Positions 1-6,275 of a stretch of DNA of 6,275 nt are shown one piece after another. Within the stretch, counting starts at the first letter, position 1, and every line of letters starts with the position of its first letter. The DNA is from Bacteroidales bacterium (GTDB lineage Bacteria; Bacteroidota; Bacteroidia; Bacteroidales; UBA932): NCBI GenBank assembly GCA_004555145.1, contig SFJB01000093.1:1-6275 (forward strand), read 5' to 3'. The notes beneath the pieces are model-generated. The model was given only the letters and a program-made list of their open reading frames with translations. It made no database searches and had not been told where the DNA came from. The position numbers and the translations under genes are program-made.

Positions 1-500
1 GCTGTTAAAATACCCTTCCATCAATCCAATATGGACTTGATCGATTTATCCAAGCAATATTGGATTCCTTACAACAAGGGTGGAGAGGTTAGAAAGTGGT
101 ACGGTGTTCAGGATTACGTTGTCTACTGGGAGAATGGACCTGATGACAAGACAAGAGGGAAAAAAGGATTCGCAGATTATTACTTGAGAGAATATGTTGC
201 ATGGTCTTATACAGTCTCAAATACAATCGCAACACGCTATTATCCTTGTGGCTTTTTATGGGATGTGAGAGGTTCCGGGTTCTTCGACAAAGCTAATATG
301 CTTTATTACCTTGAAGGCCTTGTATCGAGTAAGATTGGTATCAAGTTGCTTCGAATCAACAATTCCACACCAAGCTGTCAAGTAGAGAATATCATTCAAT
401 TCCCTATTATTTTGGATAAGGTTGCTAAAAGGAAAATTGATGAATTAGTTGTTTCCAACAACAATCAATCACGAGATGAGTGGGACTCCTTTGAAATCTC
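1..500 (+). other. AT-rich segment of pglX covering the predicted target-recognition region
   Basis: A hand count gives 185 G/C in the first 480 bases (about 38.5%), against 162 in 481-780 (54%). The change is abrupt, between about 480 and 550, with no break in the reading frame. Arginine codons before the step are mostly AGA/AGG/CGA; after it they are mostly CGC/CGT/CGG, and leucine moves to CTG/CTC. The segment covers the part of PglX that by family resemblance reads the DNA target, and ends at the conserved WDSFEISWDF hinge. A recombination boundary in pglX is the simplest reading. The left edge of the AT-rich tract is outside the window, so its full extent is unknown. Confidence 0.6.
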
Positions 501-1524
501 TTGGGATTTCACGCATCACCCACTTGTGCTCCTTCCCCATGAAAAAGCCGATGCCGAATGCACGCAGTTTGCAAAGAGCCGCATGGAGAAACTCGGCAGC
601 CTTGCATGGCACTATGCTCGGTGGGAAGAGGAATGCCGTGACCGCTTCAACACCCTCAAGGCCAACGAGGAAGAACTCAACCGTATCTTTATCGACATCT
701 ATGGCCTGCAGGATGAATTGACACCGGAAGTCGAGGACAAAGATGTGACCGTCCGTCTGGCCGACCGGGAACGCGATGTGAAGTCGCTGATCTCCTATCT
801 GGTCGGTATCGTCATGGGCCGATACTCTTTGGACGTACCGGGACTGGCCTACGCCGGTGGAGACTGGGATGGAACCAAATATAAGACCTACCAGCCCGAT
901 GATGACGGCATTGTTCCCATCTACCGGGGCATCGGTATGGAGGACGGGCTGACCGCCCAGTTGATCGGTCTTCTCAAGCTAATTTACGGCGAGGAGACCT
1001 ACCGGCAGAACATTGACTTCATTGCGGAGGCCATCGGTCGCAACAACAACGAATCCTCAGAGGAAGCACTGAACCGCTATCTGAACGACGGATTCTTCGC
1101 GGACCACCTGAAGATTTACCAGAAGCGACCCATCTACTGGCTCTTCTCCAGTGGGAAGAACAGCGGCTTCAAGTGCCTGATATACATGCACCGCTATACC
1201 AGCGACACTCTCGCCCGGATCAACAGCCGCTACTTCCTGCCGGAATCCACTCGGCTGAAGAACGACCTCGAAGAGCTCGTTGGCAGACTTGCCAAGGCGG
1301 AAGGTCGCGACCGGGTCCGTTTGGAAAAGGAACGTCAGAAGCTGGCGGCTGCCTACAACGAGGCAATTGAGTACGGGCAGGTGCTCGATCACATGGCGAA
1401 CCAGTATATCGAAATTGACCTGGACGATGGTGTGAAGATCAACTACGCCAAGTTCCAGAGTGTCGAAATGGTCACAGACAGCGGAAATAAGGTGAAGAAA
1501 GACCTGCTGGCTCCAATTAAGTGA
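1..1524 (+). CDS. pglX: BREX-1 adenine-specific DNA methyltransferase PglX, C-terminal part (5' end outside window)
   Basis: PglX methylates adenine in an asymmetric target of the host DNA, so that BREX attacks only unmarked phage DNA; the C-terminal part holds target recognition. The frame is open from base 1 (gct gtt aaa) to the TGA at 1522-1524, giving 507 residues. The family is usually about 1,200 residues, so the SAM-binding and NPPY-type catalytic motifs lie upstream. The ATG at 31 is an internal methionine, not a start. Family hallmarks, in window residues, are GGEVRKWYG (27-35), a region ending near QFPIILD (about 133-139), the WDSFEISWDF hinge (about 161-170), ANEEELNRIFIDIYGLQDEL (about 221-240), ISYLVGIVMGRYSLD (about 264-278) and RPIYWLFSSGK (about 376-386). 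A charged, probably coiled-coil helix follows (about 416-460). The first 480 bases are AT-rich with many AGA and TTA/TTG codons, and the rest is GC-rich; see the composition feature. The frame shows no disruption. Confidence 0.93.
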   Translation, partial: AVKIPFHQSNMDLIDLSKQYWIPYNKGGEVRKWYGVQDYVVYWENGPDDKTRGKKGFADYYLREYVAWSYTVSNTIATRYYPCGFLWDVRGSGFFDKANMLYYLEGLVSSKIGIKLLRINNSTPSCQVENIIQFPIILDKVAKRKIDELVVSNNNQSRDEWDSFEISWDFTHHPLVLLPHEKADAECTQFAKSRMEKLGSLAWHYARWEEECRDRFNTLKANEEELNRIFIDIYGLQDELTPEVEDKDVTVRLADRERDVKSLISYLVGIVMGRYSLDVPGLAYAGGDWDGTKYKTYQPDDDGIVPIYRGIGMEDGLTAQLIGLLKLIYGEETYRQNIDFIAEAIGRNNNESSEEALNRYLNDGFFADHLKIYQKRPIYWLFSSGKNSGFKCLIYMHRYTSDTLARINSRYFLPESTRLKNDLEELVGRLAKAEGRDRVRLEKERQKLAAAYNEAIEYGQVLDHMANQYIEIDLDDGVKINYAKFQSVEMVTDSGNKVKKDLLAPIK

Positions 1525-1531
1525 GGTACAT
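1521..1531 (+). promoter_or_regulatory. Ribosome binding site of pglZ, overlapping the pglX stop
   Basis: GTGAGG at 1521-1526 contains the TGA stop of pglX. Its GAGG core ends 5 nt before the ATG at 1532. Terminating ribosomes are therefore placed at the pglZ start, which suggests translational coupling and supports 1532 as the start codon. Confidence 0.75.
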
Positions 1532-4054
1532 ATGGCGAGTATAGATTATCGGGAGGCCCGAAAAGAGATTATCAAGCTGTTCCGCACACAGACTGGCGGC
1601 GGACGGAAAATCCTTTTCTGGTACGACGCTCCCGCAATTTTCAAAGAAGATATCGCAGCGGACAGTCTGGACTGCTGTCGGGTGCTGGTTTGCGAAAAGA
1701 ACGAATTCAGCATCAAGAAAACCATCGAGCACGACGATCCGGACAGCAATTTCCTCATCTATGTCCCTCATGACAAACCGGTAGACACGGAAAACTGGCT
1801 GCTGGATATCCTGACCTACAGCGAGGAGTATTACGCGGATACCGTGGCCCTGATCATGCGGCGGCTCGATCTGACGAACACCGATCTGCGCCGTGTGGTC
1901 GAGCGGTATTCCAAGTTCTTTGACAGCGAGGGCCGCATCAACCGCCTGAGCAACTATGTTCAGGTGAATGACCAGATGACTGGCGACGAGCTGAAGATGG
2001 CCATGCTGTGCGTGCTTACCAAAGCGCCCTCCCGCTCCATCGAGAGCGTGCTGACGGAACTGGTCTTTGACAGCGGGACCAAGTATGCCGACGTCGCCAA
2101 GTTCGGGTTCGAGGAATACCTGTGGGACGAGATCTCACGCTACTACAACTACGAGGGGGATCAGAAGATCAGTGTTCTGACCCGGAAGTTCCTATTCACG
2201 GCGCTTCTGGAGCAGAAGGCTGACTTCGGAGATCTGCCGTCCTTCTACCAGCAGTACACCATCACGGATACCGGCAGGATGGATGCTAAGTTCTTCGTGG
2301 ACAAGATCAAGTCGGAGAAGCGGTATCTGGCCCTGCAGGAGGATATTGCGGCAGATCTGAAAATCGAGGGTATCCTCGTCTCGCGGGATATCTCCTGCGT
2401 ACAGGAGGCTGACGTGTTCAAGTGCATCGATGCCCATGTCGTCCGCATGATCGGCGAGAGCCTGAAGAACGGCAGTCTGGACTACGATGCCTTCGAACGG
2501 GTCATCTCGCTGCGCCGGAATTCCATCTGGTACGACAGCTACAAGGCCGAGTACGAATTCCTGTCTTCTGCAATTTCGTTCTTTCGGCTGCTGGAAAAGC
2601 CGATCCCCAAGCAGCTGCTGGCGGCGGACTACGTCCAGAAATACGCCGACGAATACTATCGAGTGGATACCGAGTACCGGCATGCATGCGCGGCTTACCG
2701 GCAGATCCAAGAGTCTGTGGATGCCTTCGAGTGGCTTATCGAGCGGGTTGACCTGACCTACCAGAACAAGTTCCTTAACGTACTCGGGAAGGAATACAGT
2801 GACGCGCTGGCTCGTCAGCAGGAGTGGCGGTTCTCAGGCATCCCGATGACAAGCGACTTCTACCGCACCGTCCAGAGCAAGAACTACAAGAAGTGCATCG
2901 TCATCATATCGGACGGTTTCCGTTATGAAACGGCACACGAACTATATGAGCTTATTCAGGCCAACACTATTCTTAAGGGCAGCGCGAAAATTACCTACGC
3001 CATATCCCCGCTCCCCTCAGAGACGCGGTTCGGCATGGCCTCGCTCCTGCCGCATCAGAGCCTGGGCTACCAGAACGGCGACGTATACGCCGACGGTCTG
3101 CCCACGAACAGCACCGCTGCACGGGACGCGATTCTGAAGGCAAAGCGCAAAAGCTATGCTGCTATCCAGTACGAGGACATCGCTGGGATGAAGCGGCAGG
3201 ACCTTCGCAACTACATGTCCGACAAATCGTTGGTGTACGTCTATCACAACGTGATCGACAATGCCGGTGAGCACAACGAGAGCAAGGTTTTCGACGTTGC
3301 GGCGACGGCCATCAAGGAGATTCTCGATCTGGTCAAGAAGATATACAACGACCTGCAGATATCCAACTTCTTCATCACTGCAGACCACGGCTTCGTGTAC
3401 CGAAGAAATGCCGTGGATGAGTCTGACAAGTACAGCAATGTGGTCCCCATGCACCCGACCGAGGCGTCAAAACGGTACGCTATCTCCGACGACCCGTCCT
3501 TTGGGATTCCCTATACGCTGGAATACCCGCTGGCTACCGCCGATGGCGTGTATAAGGTCGTGTCGCCCTATAGCTACGACCTATTCAAGACACCGGGGGC
3601 CGGATTGCAGTATGTCCACGGCGGTGCCTCCCTGCAGGAGACCGTGGTCCCGATCATCCAGATTGGCGAGCTGAGCTCCGCGAAGAATCGTGACGTGGCC
3701 GCACCGGTTGGGGTGCGACTGAAGAGCATTACCCGGAAGATCACTAACCGCAGCTTCTCGCTGGACTTTGAGCAGACCGAAAAGGTAGAAGGCACAAAGC
3801 TGGCCATCAACTGCGAAACATACATCGTGGACGAGGATGGAGAGAAAGTGTCCGGGACCTATTCGTTCGTGGCTGCCTCGACCAGCGACGATGCGGTAAC
3901 CCGCGTAACCAGTGTGCGTTTCACGCTGATGAATATTCCATTTGACCGGAACAAGCGATATTATCTGATCCTGCGCAACGTCGACAGAAAGGACGAGGCG
4001 TTCATCGAAAAGGAGCAGTTTGTGATCGACATTCTCGGTTTCAAGTTGTTTTGA
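1532..4054 (+). CDS. pglZ: BREX-1 system alkaline-phosphatase-superfamily protein PglZ (type A)
   Basis: PglZ is a core BREX protein of the alkaline phosphatase superfamily, required with PglX for host methylation and phage exclusion; a metal-dependent phosphodiesterase or nuclease activity has been reported for type 1 members. The 840-residue length is normal for type A. The N-terminal domain shows the family's FWYD (29-32) and ENWLLDIL (87-94). A mostly helical middle region follows. The metal-binding core is intact: VIISDGFRYE (D461), YHNVID (H572, D576), ITADHGF (D618, H619) and YVHGGASLQETVVPII (H696). A beta-rich C-terminal domain of about 140 residues starts around SITRKITNRSFSL and ends IDILGFKLF, as in other type A proteins. 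No signal peptide or membrane segment is seen, so it is cytoplasmic. It starts 7 nt after pglX with a good ribosome binding site. Codon use matches the GC-rich part of pglX and brxL. The exact substrate is not established by sequence. Confidence 0.95.
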   Translation: MASIDYREARKEIIKLFRTQTGGGRKILFWYDAPAIFKEDIAADSLDCCRVLVCEKNEFSIKKTIEHDDPDSNFLIYVPHDKPVDTENWLLDILTYSEEYYADTVALIMRRLDLTNTDLRRVVERYSKFFDSEGRINRLSNYVQVNDQMTGDELKMAMLCVLTKAPSRSIESVLTELVFDSGTKYADVAKFGFEEYLWDEISRYYNYEGDQKISVLTRKFLFTALLEQKADFGDLPSFYQQYTITDTGRMDAKFFVDKIKSEKRYLALQEDIAADLKIEGILVSRDISCVQEADVFKCIDAHVVRMIGESLKNGSLDYDAFERVISLRRNSIWYDSYKAEYEFLSSAISFFRLLEKPIPKQLLAADYVQKYADEYYRVDTEYRHACAAYRQIQESVDAFEWLIERVDLTYQNKFLNVLGKEYSDALARQQEWRFSGIPMTSDFYRTVQSKNYKKCIVIISDGFRYETAHELYELIQANTILKGSAKITYAISPLPSETRFGMASLLPHQSLGYQNGDVYADGLPTNSTAARDAILKAKRKSYAAIQYEDIAGMKRQDLRNYMSDKSLVYVYHNVIDNAGEHNESKVFDVAATAIKEILDLVKKIYNDLQISNFFITADHGFVYRRNAVDESDKYSNVVPMHPTEASKRYAISDDPSFGIPYTLEYPLATADGVYKVVSPYSYDLFKTPGAGLQYVHGGASLQETVVPIIQIGELSSAKNRDVAAPVGVRLKSITRKITNRSFSLDFEQTEKVEGTKLAINCETYIVDEDGEKVSGTYSFVAASTSDDAVTRVTSVRFTLMNIPFDRNKRYYLILRNVDRKDEAFIEKEQFVIDILGFKLF

Positions 4055-4066
4055 GGAGGATGATGT
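4053..4066 (+). promoter_or_regulatory. Strong ribosome binding site of brxL, overlapping the pglZ stop
   Basis: GAGGAGG at 4053-4059 overlaps the TGA stop of pglZ and lies 7 nt before the ATG at 4067. Two other ATGs, at 4060 and 4063, sit in a different frame and too close to the Shine-Dalgarno, so the site selects 4067. It is the strongest ribosome binding site in the window and suits high BrxL output from the shared transcript. Confidence 0.8.
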
Positions 4067-6094
4067 ATGGATTCTCTCGACAAGAAAGCGTTCGAGGTGT
4101 TCTCCGGACGGGTCGTGCCCAAGGGCGCTACGAAGAAGATAAAAGACAGCGCCAATGTGCCGACCTATGTCCTGGAGTACCTGCTGGGGACCTACTGCAC
4201 CTCAGACGACGAGAAGGAAATTGAAGCCGGTATCGAGCAAGTGAAGCGTATTCTGACGGACAACTATGTCCGGCCAGATGAGGCGGAGAAGATAAAAGCG
4301 AAGATCAAGGAGAATGGTACCTATACCGTTATCGATAAGCTGTCGGTCAAGCTGAATGAGCGAATCGACCAGTACGAAGCGGACTTCCTGTTTCTCGGAA
4401 TCAAGGGCATCTATGTCCACCCAAAGTATGTACGGGAATACGACAAGCTGCTGGCTGGTGGCATCTGGTGCATCGTGGACCTGACCTATTTCTACAACGA
4501 GGACGAGAAAAAGCAGAGCCCATTCGTCATCAACGACATCACTCCGATCCAGATGCCCAATCTGGACAAGAACGAGATCATCGATGCGCGGCGGAGCTTT
4601 TCCAAGGAAGAATGGATCGACTTCCTTCTCCGCTCCTGCGGTATGGAACCCACTCAGTTCGAATACCGGGTTAAGTGGCATCTGTTGGCAAGACTGGTTC
4701 CGCTGATTGAAAACAACGTAAATATCTGCGAGCTCGGGCCTCGCGGCACGGGCAAATCACACATCTACAAGGAGCTGTCGCCCAACTCCATCCTGATTTC
4801 CGGCGGACAGACCACCGTGGCGAATCTGTTCTACAACATGGGCCGCCGTCAGATTGGCCTCGTGGGCCTGTGGGACTGCGTCGCTTTCGACGAGGTCGCC
4901 GGTATCAATTTCAAGGATAAAGACGGCGTCCAGATCATGAAAGACTACATGGCGTCCGGGTCCTTCGCACGTGGTAAGGAAGCGATTCAGGCTAACGCCT
5001 CGATGGTGTTCGTTGGTAACATCAACCAGAGCGTGGACTACCTGCTGAAGACCTCGCACCTGTTCGAACCGTTCCCGGAGGCAATGATCGATAGCGCATT
5101 CTTCGACCGCATGCACTGTTACATCCCCGGCTGGGAGATTCCAAAAATGCGACCGGAGTATTTCACGGACAACTACGGGTTCATATCGGACTACTTCGCC
5201 GAGTTCATAAGGGAGATGCGCAAGGTCCCGGAGACGGATGCCTTCGACAAATACTTTCGGCTAGGCCGCTGCCTGAACCAGCGCGACACCATCGCGGTGC
5301 GCAAGATGGTCTCCGGCCTGACGAAACTGCTCTACCCGGACGGGAACTACACCGAGGTTGAGGTTGAGGAGATCCTGAAGTACGCCATCGAGGGCCGCAG
5401 ACGCGTCAAAGAGCAGCTCAAGAAGATCGGTGGCATGGAGTTCTATGACGTGCAGTTCTCCTATATCCGCCTTGCGAATATGGAAGAGGTCTTCGTTCCT
5501 GTTCTGGAGCAGGGCGGTGGCAAGCTGATCCCCGAGGGCAACGGAAAACCAGGTCACGTGTATACGGTCGCTGACGGCACTAACGGCATGAAGGGACTCT
5601 TCAAATTCGAGGCCACCATGACGGAGGGCTCCGGCAAATTCGACGTGACCGGCATGCAGAGGGCCAAGGAAACGAAGGAGTCCGTGAAAACGGCGCAGAA
5701 CTATTTCCGGGCCAACGCGAAGCAGATCAGTGCCTCCATTTCAGTCGATTCCAAGGACTACTTGATGCACATTCAGGACTGCCAGGGTGTGGGGCTCGAC
5801 AGCAACATCTCCCTTGCGGCGATGACAGCTTATTGCAGCTGCGCCCTCGAACGACCAGTGCAGGCGCAACTGTGCGTGCTTGGGTCGATGTCCATCGGCG
5901 GAACGATCAACAAGGTCGAGGAACTCGCATCCACTCTGCAGGTTGCGTTCGACGCAGGCGCAAAGCGGATTCTCATCCCGATGAGCAGCGCGGCGGACAT
6001 TCCCACCGTACCGGCGGACCTATTTGCAAAGTTCCAGATCTCCTTCTACAGCAGCCCGGAGGATGCCATTGTCAAGGCGCTGGGGATGGAGTGA
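4067..6094 (+). CDS. brxL: BREX AAA+ DNA-binding protein BrxL with Lon-like C-terminal domain
   Basis: BrxL is the last core gene of type 1 BREX and is needed for phage exclusion but not for host methylation. A characterised homologue forms ring-shaped oligomers that bind DNA. The 675-residue protein starts with the conserved N-terminal domain (NVPTYVLEYLLGTYC near 30-44, GGIWCIVDLTYF near 132-143). An AAA+ ATPase core follows: Walker A GPRGTGKS (224-231, K230), Walker B VAFDEVAG (D275, E276), a sensor-1-like VGNIN (N318) and a candidate arginine finger in FFDRM (R348). The Lon-like (S16 peptidase fold) domain fills about 560-675 and ends in ALGME. Aligned to E. coli Lon by eye, the catalytic Ser falls on I581 and the catalytic Lys on A621, so the domain probably does not cleave protein by the Lon mechanism. 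The gene follows pglZ by 12 nt with a strong GAGGAGG. It is often annotated as a Lon protease, but the ATPase core is the part whose motifs are complete. Confidence 0.95.
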   Translation: MDSLDKKAFEVFSGRVVPKGATKKIKDSANVPTYVLEYLLGTYCTSDDEKEIEAGIEQVKRILTDNYVRPDEAEKIKAKIKENGTYTVIDKLSVKLNERIDQYEADFLFLGIKGIYVHPKYVREYDKLLAGGIWCIVDLTYFYNEDEKKQSPFVINDITPIQMPNLDKNEIIDARRSFSKEEWIDFLLRSCGMEPTQFEYRVKWHLLARLVPLIENNVNICELGPRGTGKSHIYKELSPNSILISGGQTTVANLFYNMGRRQIGLVGLWDCVAFDEVAGINFKDKDGVQIMKDYMASGSFARGKEAIQANASMVFVGNINQSVDYLLKTSHLFEPFPEAMIDSAFFDRMHCYIPGWEIPKMRPEYFTDNYGFISDYFAEFIREMRKVPETDAFDKYFRLGRCLNQRDTIAVRKMVSGLTKLLYPDGNYTEVEVEEILKYAIEGRRRVKEQLKKIGGMEFYDVQFSYIRLANMEEVFVPVLEQGGGKLIPEGNGKPGHVYTVADGTNGMKGLFKFEATMTEGSGKFDVTGMQRAKETKESVKTAQNYFRANAKQISASISVDSKDYLMHIQDCQGVGLDSNISLAAMTAYCSCALERPVQAQLCVLGSMSIGGTINKVEELASTLQVAFDAGAKRILIPMSSAADIPTVPADLFAKFQISFYSSPEDAIVKALGME

Positions 6095-6143
6095 CGTTTA
6101 TTAAAGATACGAAGAAAAAAGAAAGGTCGGTGAAGAGTGAGCG

Positions 6144-6275
6144 ATGCCGAGGATATTGAATTACAAATCCTATTATGAGGCTTTTAAGCTGGGGGTGGTC
6201 GATGACGGATTTACCCCCGTTGCTCGCTTGCTCTTTTTCCCATTATTTGACCCTCTTGGTGAAATCGTGCTCTGT
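6144..6275 (+). CDS. Hypothetical protein, N-terminal fragment running off the right edge
   Basis: An ATG at 6144 opens a frame with no stop for 44 codons to the window edge. It begins MPRILNYKSYYEAFKLGV and continues into a hydrophobic stretch rich in L, F and P (residues about 26-43). An in-frame TGA at 6138-6140 rules out an earlier start. Only a weak purine-rich stretch (gaagagtgag, 6132-6141) lies just upstream, so initiation is uncertain. It lies 49 nt beyond brxL on the same strand and could be a last gene of the operon or an accessory gene of the defence island. I do not recognise the sequence. An open run of 44 codons could arise by chance, so the call is tentative. Confidence 0.4.
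   Translation, partial: MPRILNYKSYYEAFKLGVVDDGFTPVARLLFFPLFDPLGEIVLC

Noticed and set aside
31..33. ATG at position 31 as the start of a complete 497-residue protein.
   Set aside because: The same frame is open to base 1, no Shine-Dalgarno precedes it, and the sequence matches the interior of PglX. It is an internal methionine of a gene cut by the window edge.
718..723. TTGACA, a perfect -35 box, inside pglX.
   Set aside because: It encodes residues of a conserved PglX stretch, no -10 box was seen at about 17 nt, and there is no gene start downstream until pglZ at 1532. Chance match.
2192..2710. Long open frames on the minus strand (also 3017-3454 and 4202-4681).
   Set aside because: They lie wholly opposite the well-supported pglZ and brxL, and their residue make-up is what the reverse complement of GC-rich coding sequence gives. 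No ribosome binding sites or recognisable motifs.
5833..6159. A 108-residue frame overlapping the end of brxL in another frame and reaching into the intergenic region.
   Set aside because: Most of it overlaps the conserved Lon-like domain of brxL, its translation is rich in R, G and Q without domain features, and no ribosome binding site is seen. Shadow frame.
6187..6238. Inverted repeat GGGGGT (6191-6196) / ACCCCC (6213-6218), with a possible AGC/GCT extension and a T5 run at 6234-6238, resembling a terminator after brxL.
   Set aside because: The stem is only 6 bp with a 16-nt loop, the extension needs an unequal internal loop, and the T run sits about 10-15 nt beyond the stem. It also falls inside the open frame starting at 6144. 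Too weak to call.

Overview
This window carries the 3' half of a type 1 BREX (bacteriophage exclusion) defence operon, all on the + strand. In order it holds the C-terminal part of pglX (positions 1-1524, open at the left edge), a complete pglZ (1532-4054) and a complete brxL (4067-6094). A short intergenic stretch follows, then the start of an unrecognised reading frame that runs off the right edge (6144 onward). The order pglX-pglZ-brxL is the canonical order of the second half of a type 1 BREX locus. brxA, brxB, brxC and the N-terminal methyltransferase part of pglX would be expected upstream, outside the window.

The genes are packed with gaps of 7 and 12 nt. Purine-rich Shine-Dalgarno sequences overlap the preceding stop codons, so they are almost certainly one transcript with coupled translation. 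From family knowledge, PglX is the adenine methyltransferase and specificity subunit that marks self DNA. PglZ is an alkaline-phosphatase-superfamily metalloenzyme needed for methylation and defence. BrxL is a DNA-binding AAA+ protein with a Lon-like C-terminal domain that is needed for phage exclusion. No new defence system is visible; this is a recognisable BREX locus.

The organism cannot be fixed. The strong GAGG/GAGGAGG ribosome binding sites suit a Gram-positive host (for example Clostridia or another Firmicutes lineage), but BREX loci move between lineages. Base composition is uneven. A hand count gives about 38-39% GC for 1-480, about 54% for 481-780, clearly GC-rich sequence through pglZ and brxL, and about 44% for 6095-6275. 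The sharp step lies inside pglX, at the end of the predicted target-recognition region. It is the most interesting signal here because it suggests a mosaic, specificity-swapped pglX. The second notable point is that the Lon-like domain of BrxL lacks the Ser-Lys catalytic dyad in a manual alignment. No tRNA, rRNA, CRISPR array, insertion sequence or recombinase gene was seen, and the opposite strand holds only shadow frames.
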